Part shown: in pieces, positions 8,214 to 15,935 of the stretch
Layout of the letters: every line of letters begins with the position of its first letter
Numbering within the stretch: position 1 is the first letter of the stretch
Source: Planctomycetaceae bacterium
GTDB taxonomy: Bacteria > Planctomycetota > Planctomycetia > Planctomycetales > Planctomycetaceae
DNA: 64,000 nucleotides
Assembly (NCBI GenBank): GCA_021732415.1
Contig: JAKFVC010000078.1
Coordinates: 1 to 64,000, forward strand
Direction of reading: 5' to 3'
The notes under the pieces: generated by a model
The model's database searches: none
The model's input: only the letters and a program-made list of their open reading frames with translations
Told to the model about the DNA's origin: nothing
Made by a program: the position numbers and the translations under genes

Positions 8214-10355
8214 ATGAAGTTCCATCTGAGAAAAAACCTGATCGCGATGATCGGGGCCGTCTGCCTGACCAGTCCGCAGTTTGCCGCGGCCGAACTCCCC
8301 TCCATTCGGTTTGACCGGATTCAGCCTTTGGGGCTGGGGGCGGGAACTTCTCTTGAGGTGGAAGTCCTGGGACGCGATACCGAAGACGTAAAAGCCCTGC
8401 GATTTGATCATGCCGGATTGTCTGCCGAACTGGTCAAGCCGGGGCGTTTTAAGGTGACGGCGCAAGCCAATGTTCCCGCCGGAACTTACGACGTCCGCAT
8501 GGTCGGAAAATACGGAGCCAGCAACCCCCGGATTCTATCGATCACGCATGGTCTCACCGATGTGCCGGAGACCGAACCCAATAATGAAGCCGCGCAAGCC
8601 CAAGTGGTGTCACTGAACTCGGCGATCAACGGGACGTCCGACGGGAACGGCCAGGATGTGTTCAAATTCAGCTTGAAGAAGGGGCAACGAATTGTCATCG
8701 ATTGCCAGGCGATGAAGCTGGAATCACAACTCGATGCCAATCTCATTCTCAACAGTGCGACCGGCCAAAGCTTGGCATCCAGCGGTGATTACCACGGACG
8801 TGATCCATTTATTGACTTTGCCGCCCCGGCCGACGGTGAGTATTTCGCCGTGGTTCACGATTTGATCTATCGCGGTGGCCTGCCCTACCGGCTGGTGATT
8901 ACCACGTTGCCGCATGTGGAAAACCTTTTTCCCCGCGCAGTCCAGGCAGGTCAGACGGTGAACATGACCGCGTATGGCCGCTCGCTCAAGGAAGGCGCGG
9001 CAACGTTACCTCCGCAACTGGACGAATTCACTTTCCCGCTCAGCGTTCCCTCGGATTTGGCCCGGGCTCGCCAGTTTTCCTTTCTTGAGCATCCGGTTGA
9101 TCACACCGTGGCGCCCACTGCGGCGACTTTCGCCCTGAATGGATATCAAGTCCGAGTCCCCGTCGGAGCGGGTGCTCTGCATCCGGCCTGTGTGATGGTG
9201 ACCGATTTGCCCGTGACTCTCGATATCGAGCCGAACGATGAACGGACTCAGCCGCAGAAGTTGACCTTACCGGCGATTGTCAGCGGGCGGTTTGATAAGC
9301 TGCGCGATGCGGACTGGTTTGAAGTCGACATCCCGGAAAATGGAGGGGGCGAATACACATTTGAAGTCTATTCCGAGCGGATCAGCGGCCAATCGGACCC
9401 GTATGTCAGCGTCTATGATGACAAAGACATGACCTTGGGCGAACTGGATGATTCCGGACCGCGTACCAATGCTTTCGACGCGCATATTCGCGATCCGATC
9501 GGGATCTTCAACCTCCAGGCCAAGCGGAAGTACCACATCGTCGTGCAGGATCGCTACAGTCGAGGCGGACCGCGGTATCAGTATGTTCTAGCCGTTCGTA
9601 AACCGGTCCCCGATTTTGATATCGCCGCGATTCACGCCGAGAATCCTGGCCCCTCGGGAAACACGGTATGGGCGGGCGGGTCCGTTTTCATGGATGTGAT
9701 TGCCTATCGCCATCAAGGTTTTTCCGGAGCCATTACGTTGACGGCTGAAGGGCTACCGCCTGGAGTTCACGCGGCTCCGACCAGTCTGTTCAACAACGAT
9801 CGCACGACGTTTGTCTTCTGGGCGGATGAAAATGCTCCGGTGGCAGATGCCGCCGTGAAACTGATTGCTACGGCAACGGTGGAAGGCCAGACATTGCGGC
9901 ACGAAGTCCGGCCCTACACCCGTGTCTGGTCCGATGCCAATCCCGGCAGCAGTGCGCCGATGCGGGAATTGATTGTGGGTGTTCGCGAGAAGGCTCCATA
10001 TGTGCTTAAGGTACAGCCGGAAAAGGTGACGGTCGAAGCGGGCAAAGAGGTCTCGGTGAAAGTCATCGCCACGCGCTACTGGCCCGACTTCAAAGATAAG
10101 ATCACCGTAATTCCGCTGGCGTTTCCGGGCCCCATCCAGATGCCGACTGCGGAAATCCCTGCCGGGGCCAATGAAACGATGGTGAAATTCACCATCCAGA
10201 ACGGCACACGACCTGGCGACTATACCATTTCCGTACTAGGTCAGGGGCAAGTTCCCTTCAACAAGGATCCGCAGGCTAAAGATCGCCCAAATACACTGGT
10301 TTCCAGTCCGAGTCTGCCAGTGACCATTACGGTCACCGAACCGCCGAAGAAGTAG
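8214..10355 (+). CDS. Exported PPC-domain protein
   Basis: A 713-residue protein with a signal peptide (residues 1-26, ending FAAAE). An IPT/TIG-like N-terminal region (residues about 30-110) is followed by two bacterial pre-peptidase C-terminal (PPC) domains. These are marked by the openers ETEPNNEAAQAQ (about residue 120) and DIEPNDERTQPQ (about residue 340), and by phrases such as GQDVFKFSLKKG and DADWFEVDIP. Ig-like beta domains follow. No protease or other catalytic domain is visible, although PPC domains usually accompany secreted peptidases. A role in cell-surface or extracellular binding is an inference. The start is supported by the signal peptide, with no alternative needed. Confidence 0.85.
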   Translation: MKFHLRKNLIAMIGAVCLTSPQFAAAELPSIRFDRIQPLGLGAGTSLEVEVLGRDTEDVKALRFDHAGLSAELVKPGRFKVTAQANVPAGTYDVRMVGKYGASNPRILSITHGLTDVPETEPNNEAAQAQVVSLNSAINGTSDGNGQDVFKFSLKKGQRIVIDCQAMKLESQLDANLILNSATGQSLASSGDYHGRDPFIDFAAPADGEYFAVVHDLIYRGGLPYRLVITTLPHVENLFPRAVQAGQTVNMTAYGRSLKEGAATLPPQLDEFTFPLSVPSDLARARQFSFLEHPVDHTVAPTAATFALNGYQVRVPVGAGALHPACVMVTDLPVTLDIEPNDERTQPQKLTLPAIVSGRFDKLRDADWFEVDIPENGGGEYTFEVYSERISGQSDPYVSVYDDKDMTLGELDDSGPRTNAFDAHIRDPIGIFNLQAKRKYHIVVQDRYSRGGPRYQYVLAVRKPVPDFDIAAIHAENPGPSGNTVWAGGSVFMDVIAYRHQGFSGAITLTAEGLPPGVHAAPTSLFNNDRTTFVFWADENAPVADAAVKLIATATVEGQTLRHEVRPYTRVWSDANPGSSAPMRELIVGVREKAPYVLKVQPEKVTVEAGKEVSVKVIATRYWPDFKDKITVIPLAFPGPIQMPTAEIPAGANETMVKFTIQNGTRPGDYTISVLGQGQVPFNKDPQAKDRPNTLVSSPSLPVTITVTEPPKK

Positions 10356-10370
10356 AGCAATTCCTCTAAT

Positions 10371-10524
10371 GTTGCGCATTGAGGCGTTCGAGAGTATGAG
10401 GGTGTGAGAGTAACGGAGTGAGAGGGTATGAGAATTCCACTGGACTCTTCCTTTACTCTCAAACCCTCACACACTGTCACTCTCACACATTCCGTTGCGC
10501 AAGCTTTTTGTTGAAGCGCTACAG
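10371..10524. repeat. MITE-like inverted repeat, family R3, copy 1
   Basis: An imperfect inverted repeat with arms rich in gagagtatgagggtgtgag and ctcacacactgtcactctc. It closely matches 33279..33430, including the outer ends (gttgcgca... and ...ttgaagcgctacag). A more diverged relative is at 28670..28790. Confidence 0.85.
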
Positions 10525-10559
10525 CTGCTGTCGGTTAGGAAATTCGACCGAACAGGAAT

Positions 10560-10690
10560 TCAGATTTTTGGAACACTAATCTCCGCTAATCATCACTGAT
10601 CTAAATGCAGATGATCGGATTTGATTTCCTTCATTTGTGTTTCTGAGATGAGTGCAGATTAGCGAAGATCAGTGTTCCAAAATCCGATTC
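10560..10690. repeat. GGAACACTAATC inverted repeat, family R4
   Basis: The left arm tttttggaacactaatctcc pairs with the right arm agattagcgaagatcagtgt followed by tccaaaatc. The central bases also show partial pairing. Single copy in this window. Confidence 0.8.
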
Positions 10691-10745
10691 TTCCGCTTTG
10701 TATTCAATGTAACTATTTACAAATCAGTGCTTTAGGAGAAATCCG

Positions 10746-11069
10746 TTGTCCGCAGAACCACCCGCCTCGTTTTCTTTGGCCGACCTTCAAGCCCTGATCG
10801 CCAAGATGTATTCGTCCAAAGACGAAGCGCGCGGCGTCGATGGAACTTTCATGTGGTTGATGGAGGAAATCGGGGAGCTGGCCGCCGCCTTGCGCGAAGG
10901 GACTCCGGAAGAACTCGCCTTGGAGTTTGCCGATGTTCTGGCCTGGTTGGCGACGATCGCCAACATTGCGAAGGTGGATCTCCAGGCTGCGGTTCTCAAG
11001 AAGTATGGTCAGGGCTGCCCCGGTTGCGGGCAACTGGTGTGTGCGTGTGATCTCAGCGAAAAACCGTAA
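10746..11069 (+). CDS. MazG-like nucleotide pyrophosphohydrolase
   Basis: A 107-residue protein starting with TTG at 10746. The start is fixed by an AGGAGA ribosome binding site seven bases upstream. The MazG fold is indicated by the metal-binding pattern MWLMEEIGELAAAL (EExxE) and the second helix motif LEFADVLAWLATIAN (ExxD). These residues hydrolyse NTPs or dNTPs to NMP plus pyrophosphate in the family, probably as house-cleaning of damaged nucleotides. After the catalytic helices the chain ends with a cysteine-rich tail, CPGCGQLVCAC, which may bind zinc. The gene stands alone between repeats. The specific nucleotide substrate cannot be told from sequence. Confidence 0.88.
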   Translation: MSAEPPASFSLADLQALIAKMYSSKDEARGVDGTFMWLMEEIGELAAALREGTPEELALEFADVLAWLATIANIAKVDLQAAVLKKYGQGCPGCGQLVCACDLSEKP

Positions 11070-11529
11070 GCTTTCGTGGGATGGGTCTCCGACCCGTCTG
11101 AGCCCGTAACTTATGGCGTTAAACACCTTCAAACGCCCGCGAGCTTCGCGCAGCGCACAGGTTGCTTTGCTGTTGAAGCACCGAAAACAATCTCCCCTGA
11201 ATTCTCAAAGCACGCGTGCGCTCCGCGAAGCTCGCGAGGGATTAAACCCTTACCAGGTCAATTGTTACGGGCTCGGACGGGCCTGGAGACCCATCCCACG
11301 GATGTCACTGGAATTTCCTCACATTGGGGACCTATTTGACGTACTAGAGTGGCGATCTGGTAAGGACCCGGGGCTGATTGTACCACCACACGGAATCCTG
11401 TAGAGTATCTGCACTCTACTGACTTGTCACAGGTCTTTAGCGGGTTTCGCTTTAGGATGTTACGGCGGAACGGGAAGCAGGCATCAGGTGGGTGGAGTGA
11501 TCCGCCACAGGCGATAGGCTGAGTCGAAA
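11070..11529. other. Intergenic region with nested inverted repeats
   Basis: About half of this 460-base gap is the nested R8 unit (11076..11299). The other half, 11300..11529, shows no recognisable feature beyond being the leader of the next gene. Confidence 0.6.
11076..11299. repeat. Nested inverted repeat, family R8, copy 1
   Basis: The outer arms gtgggatgggtctccgaccc and ggcctggagacccatcccac belong to the family seen at 25777..25881. Inside lies a second inverted repeat with arms cgcccgcgagcttcgcgcag and ctccgcgaagctcgcgaggg, unlike the outer one. The layout suggests one palindromic element inserted into another. Confidence 0.85.
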
Positions 11530-13887
11530 TTGGCTTTGTTCGGAATCACTTTGAATCGGCATTTCGCACATCTGCGAATCTGGGGTCTGATCGTCGCGAT
11601 TTATCTCGGCGCTCATCCCGTCTGGGCTGCCGCGCCTGCACTTCTGGAAATTCAGCGTGTCCGGGTCGGGCTGGCCGGTCGCTTTCAGGCGGGAAGTTGG
11701 ACGCCGGTGACCGTCTCGGTGGTTGCCAGCGGTAGCGCCCCTGTCCCGACCAAGCTGATCATTATTGCTGCCGATCCCGATGGCCAACTGGTTCATACGG
11801 CGAGTGCCGAACAGGTTTTGACTCCCGGCCAGTCGCAGATTCTGCGTACGCGATTTATGCCCGGTCGCATGACGGGTGAATTCGTCGTACGGGTGGAAGC
11901 TCGGGACGGCGGATATGTGGAACAGAAAGTTCGGCCAGTCAGCACTCCCGGTGGCGAGGCGGATCTCAAAGTTGGATTTCGGCAGGACGTTCCCTTCTGG
12001 GGGCTAAGTGGTGTCGCGGTCGATGTCTTCAAGACTCCTGAGACGCCCGTGCCCACTGGCGAATCGGCACCGGCCGCTGTGGTCGAGGTGGACGAACAAC
12101 CGCCCGAACTGATTCCGCTTGCTCCTGCGGATTTGCCGGCAGACGTCGACGATTATGCCTCACTGGATGTTTTGATTCTCGCGGCCAACGCCGAAGTGCC
12201 CGGGACCTCGAAGTCGATACTTTCGCAACTGACGGCTCAACAGCAATCGGCCCTGCGCGAATGGGTGGAAGTTCGCGGCGGGCACTTAGTGCTCGCGGTG
12301 GGAAGTCAGCTCGCGGAATTTGAAAAGACCGAACTCGCGAATTGGCTGAAGCTACCCTTGCAGGAAGAGACGGCAATTCGTCAGTTGGATGGCTTGGAGA
12401 GTTTTTCGCCGCACCCTTCCGAGTTGCGTGTGGACGGGACGGTCTCGTCCATTCGCATGGGAGCCACCACCGGGAATATCCTGGCTCGATCTTTGGATGG
12501 CCCGCTGATTGTTCAACAGCCCTACGGCTTCGGACGAGTCTCCTTCATTGCGTTGAACATTGATCAGCCCCCCCTCAAGAATTGGGAAGGGCTGGGCCAT
12601 TTGTTGCGTAAATTGCTGAGCACCGAGCGGGATATCATCCGCGGAGTTCGCGTGAAAAGTGCGCAACTGGCGAAGTCGACGATCAACGACTTGTCATCGC
12701 AAATGTTTGCTTCGCTGGAAGTGTTCCCTCAGGTCTTCCGACTGTCTTTATGGTCGGTGATGGGGTTGCTGGGCGTTTATATCCTGATTGTCGGACCTCT
12801 TGATTACCTGCTGGTTCATCGTTGGCTGAAACGTCCGCACTGGACCTGGATCACCCTTTCGATCTGGGTGTTTGGAGGTTCCGCATTGATTATTGCGGTC
12901 TCCAATTCTCTGAACGGGACGCAGATGCGTGCTACGCAACTGGAGATCGTCGACCTCGACCAAACATCGAAATTGCTGCGTGGCCAAAGCTGGCTGACGC
13001 TCTACAGTCCGCGCACCGCGAAGACGGCCGTCGAGTTGTCGAGCGTCGTGCCCGCCTGGTCCTCCAGCGGCAAAATCGAATCCACGACACCGTTGGTTTC
13101 CTGGGCGGCGCCCGCGGAAAATCGCGTCGGTGGCTTGTACCGTGAAGGTGGCGTGCAACTGACTCAGCGCGATTACCATGCTCTGCTTGCGACATCCGCG
13201 ACACATAACGCGGGCTACGCCGATTACCCGCTGCAAGTCTGGTCGACGGGGCACTTGTGCGGGGAATGGTCGGGGAAAACTCCTGTGTTGGTCGAGTCAG
13301 AACTGGTCAGCTCGGGGCTCGGACGGATCAGCGGCACGGTGTCACATCATTTGCCCGACACCTTGGAAGACTGCCTGCTGGCCTACGCCAATCGGGTTTA
13401 CTTCCCCATCGTGAAACGCGGTCAGGGACCGAGCCGGCCGGACTTGGCGCCCGATTTTACGTGGGTGATTGGTGGCAATGTGCCGGTCGAACAACGCGAC
13501 TTACGAGGCTTCCTGACTCAGGTCTACATGAAAGAGATTCGTCGTGACACCACGAAGACGAGTCCCGAGTTGCTCGATATGCAAACACCGTACGATCCGG
13601 CGCGGCGCGATCAAGCCTACATCATTCGGATGCTGACATTCCACCACGCGGCAGGCGGGCGCGACTATACCGGTATGCGCCATGATGTGCTCGGGAATTT
13701 CGATTTGTCCTCACACTTGCGACTCGGCCGAGCCGTCCTGATGGGCCGGTTAAAGAAGTCGTCGGCCGAGTGGAAGGTCAACGGTTCCGCGATCGTGGCT
13801 CCCGATTCGCAGACGTTTGTGCGAATTGTGCTCCCGGTCGATCGAGCTCGTGAAGATGAAGTCAAACCTCTGCCTAAGATTGATTAG
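11530..13887 (+). CDS. Membrane protein with GATase-like domain, next to ABC ATPase
   Basis: A 785-residue protein with a TTG start; no good ATG lies upstream and the ribosome binding site is weak. An N-terminal signal or anchor (residues about 15-35) precedes an Ig-like beta region. A class I glutamine-amidotransferase-like segment follows near residues 205-260 (SLDVLILAANAEVPG, WVEVRGGHLVLAVG). Two strong membrane segments lie near residues 400-425 (LLGVYILIVGPLDYLLV) and 438-460. The rest is a large external domain. No catalytic Cys-His pair is evident in the GATase-like part. Proteins of this layout accompany ABC-2 ATPases in planctomycetes, and the ATPase gene follows 153 bases downstream on the same strand. 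The function is unknown. Confidence 0.75.
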   Translation: MALFGITLNRHFAHLRIWGLIVAIYLGAHPVWAAAPALLEIQRVRVGLAGRFQAGSWTPVTVSVVASGSAPVPTKLIIIAADPDGQLVHTASAEQVLTPGQSQILRTRFMPGRMTGEFVVRVEARDGGYVEQKVRPVSTPGGEADLKVGFRQDVPFWGLSGVAVDVFKTPETPVPTGESAPAAVVEVDEQPPELIPLAPADLPADVDDYASLDVLILAANAEVPGTSKSILSQLTAQQQSALREWVEVRGGHLVLAVGSQLAEFEKTELANWLKLPLQEETAIRQLDGLESFSPHPSELRVDGTVSSIRMGATTGNILARSLDGPLIVQQPYGFGRVSFIALNIDQPPLKNWEGLGHLLRKLLSTERDIIRGVRVKSAQLAKSTINDLSSQMFASLEVFPQVFRLSLWSVMGLLGVYILIVGPLDYLLVHRWLKRPHWTWITLSIWVFGGSALIIAVSNSLNGTQMRATQLEIVDLDQTSKLLRGQSWLTLYSPRTAKTAVELSSVVPAWSSSGKIESTTPLVSWAAPAENRVGGLYREGGVQLTQRDYHALLATSATHNAGYADYPLQVWSTGHLCGEWSGKTPVLVESELVSSGLGRISGTVSHHLPDTLEDCLLAYANRVYFPIVKRGQGPSRPDLAPDFTWVIGGNVPVEQRDLRGFLTQVYMKEIRRDTTKTSPELLDMQTPYDPARRDQAYIIRMLTFHHAAGGRDYTGMRHDVLGNFDLSSHLRLGRAVLMGRLKKSSAEWKVNGSAIVAPDSQTFVRIVLPVDRAREDEVKPLPKID

Positions 13888-13897
13888 CAATCACATC

Positions 13898-13962
13898 GTA
13901 GCCCGACTCTCCGAGTCGGTTTTAACGAAACAAGGACGACCCGACTCAGAGAGTCGGGCTAC
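13898..13962. repeat. Pair of GACTC palindromes, family R2
   Basis: Two R2 palindromes in opposite orientation (gtagcccgactctccgagtc and cccgactcagagagtcgggc) lie 18 bases apart, between the membrane-protein gene and the ABC ATPase. Confidence 0.85.
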
Positions 13963-13963
13963 A

Positions 13964-13993
13964 GGTTCGGCGGGAGCCTCACCCTCCCGCGGT
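13964..13993. repeat. Half-copy of GGCGGGAGCCTC repeat, family R9
   Basis: The sequence ggttcggcgggagcctcacc followed by ctcccgc matches one arm of the long inverted repeat at 60305..60443. It abuts the R2 pair. Confidence 0.65.
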
Positions 13994-14040
13994 ACCGAAT
14001 TTGAAATGCTGCGAAGCCACATAGAAGCGGTAGGCCGACA

Positions 14041-14967
14041 GTGATTGAAACGAACAAACTGACAAAGCGATACGGCGATCTGATCGCCGCCAACGAGATC
14101 ACCCTCCAGCTCAACGAGGGCGACGTGTTTGGGTTCATCGGACCGAATGGTTCCGGTAAGACAACCACGATGCGCATGCTGGCGACCTTGCTGAACCCCG
14201 ACTACGGTGAGGCCTACGTCTGCGGCAAATCGATCTATACGCATCCGCAAGAGATCCGCCGCCTGGTTGGATTTATGCCCGACTTCTTTGGCGTCTACGA
14301 TGACATGAAGGTCATCGAATACCTCGAATTCTTCGCGGCCGCATATCGCATTGATGGTCCCGCCCGTCGCAAGGTGTGCGAGGAAAAGCTGGAACTCGTC
14401 GATATGACCTACAAGCGCGACGCGATGGTCAATCAACTGTCGCGTGGTCAAACGCAGCGTATCGGGCTGGCTCGTGTGTTGCTGCACGAACCGCAAGTCC
14501 TGCTCCTCGACGAACCAGCCAGCGGTCTCGATCCTCGCGTCCGCATCGAAATCCGTAATCTGTTGAAGCGGCTGGGCCAGTTGAAGAAGACGATTATTGT
14601 CTCCAGCCATATTCTGCCGGAATTGGCCGACGTGTGTAACAAAGTCGGGATCATCGAAAAAGGGGTTCTATTCGCCAACGGCCACGTGAGTGACGTGATG
14701 AAACAGGTCCGTCAGGCGATCATTCTCAACATTCGAGTGCAAGCGGAACTCGACCGTGCAGCGAAAATGTTGGAGCAGCACGATCAAGTGGCCAGCCTGA
14801 AGATCGACGATGGCACGATGATCGTGACGTTGAAGCCAGGGATCCTGGATTACAGCGATATTCCAACGCAAATCATCGCGGCGAATTTCAAGCTGACGTT
14901 GTTCCGGGAAGAAGAGCTCAATCTGGAGACGGCGTTCATGGAGTTGACCAAGGGGTTGGTGCAGTAG
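14041..14967 (+). CDS. ABC-2 type ATP-binding protein
   Basis: A 308-residue ATPase starting with GTG. Walker A is at residues 34-41 (GPNGSGKT). The signature is LSRGQ (133-137, Arg in place of the usual Gly) and Walker B is VLLLDEPASGLD (153-164). A switch His lies in VSSHILPEL. The C-terminal third (from about 215) resembles the extension of ABC-2 exporters of the GldA/NatA kind. It would energise a membrane permease, but none is encoded next to it. Upstream is a large membrane protein on the same strand; downstream is the REP-transposase unit at 15022..15725. The permease may be the upstream protein's partner elsewhere, or may have been separated by insertion and rearrangement. Confidence 0.9.
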   Translation: MIETNKLTKRYGDLIAANEITLQLNEGDVFGFIGPNGSGKTTTMRMLATLLNPDYGEAYVCGKSIYTHPQEIRRLVGFMPDFFGVYDDMKVIEYLEFFAAAYRIDGPARRKVCEEKLELVDMTYKRDAMVNQLSRGQTQRIGLARVLLHEPQVLLLDEPASGLDPRVRIEIRNLLKRLGQLKKTIIVSSHILPELADVCNKVGIIEKGVLFANGHVSDVMKQVRQAIILNIRVQAELDRAAKMLEQHDQVASLKIDDGTMIVTLKPGILDYSDIPTQIIAANFKLTLFREEELNLETAFMELTKGLVQ

Positions 14968-15021
14968 CCGAGTTCGTTGACCGAATGCAGATCAAGCGGT
15001 GCGGGCAGATTCGGCCGTATT

Positions 15022-15725
15022 TGACTCCGGAGGAGTCACAGAGGGTAGCCGGTGGTTGAGCGAAGCGACACCACCGGACAGCAATCCGTGATGAACCGCA
15101 CCCTGAAGGGGTGCCAGAAAACGGTGTTGATTCGAAATTTAAATTCCGTTCCCTCTTACGGAGTCATTTCGTTATGGGCTCGACGTTTGTCAGTCTCACC
15201 TATCACGCCGTATTCAGCACAAAGGATCGTCAGCTCTCCATCAATAAAGAATGGCAAGCGCGCCTTCATGAATACATGGCTGGAACAATCTTTGGTTTGC
15301 AAGGGGTTCCTCACAATATTGGTGGAGTCGCCGATCACGTCCATTTGTTGTTCGGATTAAAAGCTACGCATTGCCTTGCCGATGTGATGAGGGATATCAA
15401 GAAATCCTCATCCGCATGGATCCACGACGTCTTGAAGGTGCCCGATTTCGCATGGCAAGAAGGATACGCGGCATTCAGCGTAAGCCCAACAGCCCGGAGA
15501 TCGGTGAGTGGGTATATTGGACGTCAAGAAAGTCATCACCGACGATTGTCGTTTCGAGATGAGCTCAAGCGGTTGTTGATGCGAGCAGAAATAGCATTCG
15601 AAGAGCGGTTCTTGGATTGACGGTCGGCTCTTGCACCCCTTCAGGGTGCGGTATTTGATTGGATCTTTTCCGGTGGTGTCGCTGCGCTCAACCACCGGCT
15701 ACCATCTGTGACTCCTCCGGAGTCA
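15022..15725. mobile_element. REP-transposase unit with inverted ends
   Basis: A 704-base unit made of one tyrosine transposase gene between two near-identical inverted ends. Each end begins with the palindrome tgactccggaggagtca and continues with the hairpin ccggtggttgagcgaagcga plus caccaccgg. Read outward-in, the two ends agree over about 58 bases with two mismatches. After a variable stretch, both ends carry a third hairpin, gcaccctgaaggggtgc. This is the architecture of REP-associated tyrosine transposase (RAYT) units, sometimes called REPtrons, and not of a classical IS with target duplication. Confidence 0.85.
15174..15620 (+). CDS. REP-associated / IS200-like tyrosine transposase
   Basis: A 148-residue Y1 transposase, full length for the family. 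I chose the ATG at 15174; an upstream in-frame start at 15111 would add residues unlike the family. The HUH motif is His55-Val-His57 in GVADHVHLLF. The candidate catalytic Tyr114 lies in SGYIGRQESHHRR, the usual context. It nicks single-stranded DNA at hairpins through a 5'-phosphotyrosine link in studied relatives. The flanking inverted hairpins (15022-15113 and 15632-15725) are its likely substrates. No TnpB partner is present. All key residues are intact, so the protein may be active. Confidence 0.9.
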   Translation: MGSTFVSLTYHAVFSTKDRQLSINKEWQARLHEYMAGTIFGLQGVPHNIGGVADHVHLLFGLKATHCLADVMRDIKKSSSAWIHDVLKVPDFAWQEGYAAFSVSPTARRSVSGYIGRQESHHRRLSFRDELKRLLMRAEIAFEERFLD

Positions 15726-15935
15726 TTTTCACGCAAAATCCTACGGATTTCTCCACGCAGTCTCAAATTCCCGCAATCCGGTGTCGCTCACTGCTCTGTA
15801 TGCTTGGGTCTCTCCCCGCGATCGGGTAAAATCGCCCTACGACCGTCGGGTCAGCCCATTGCTTATGGCAGCGAAAATCTTCGCCCCAAGGCTGATCTGT
15901 GACTGAGGGACCGGCCGCAAAGGATGGAATTGGTC
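15621..15935. other. Right end of REP unit and dnaE leader
   Basis: The first 105 bases of this gap are the inverted right end of the REP unit. The rest, 15726..15935, is the leader of dnaE and shows no other feature I recognise, apart from the ribosome binding site aaaggatgg just before the dnaE start. Confidence 0.55.

Larger units (their letters stand above)
10356..10745. other. Intergenic region filled by two inverted repeats
   Basis: Most of this 390-base gap is occupied by an R3 unit (10371..10524) and an R4 unit (10560..10690). The remaining bases before 10746 contain the ribosome binding site of the next gene. Confidence 0.7.
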
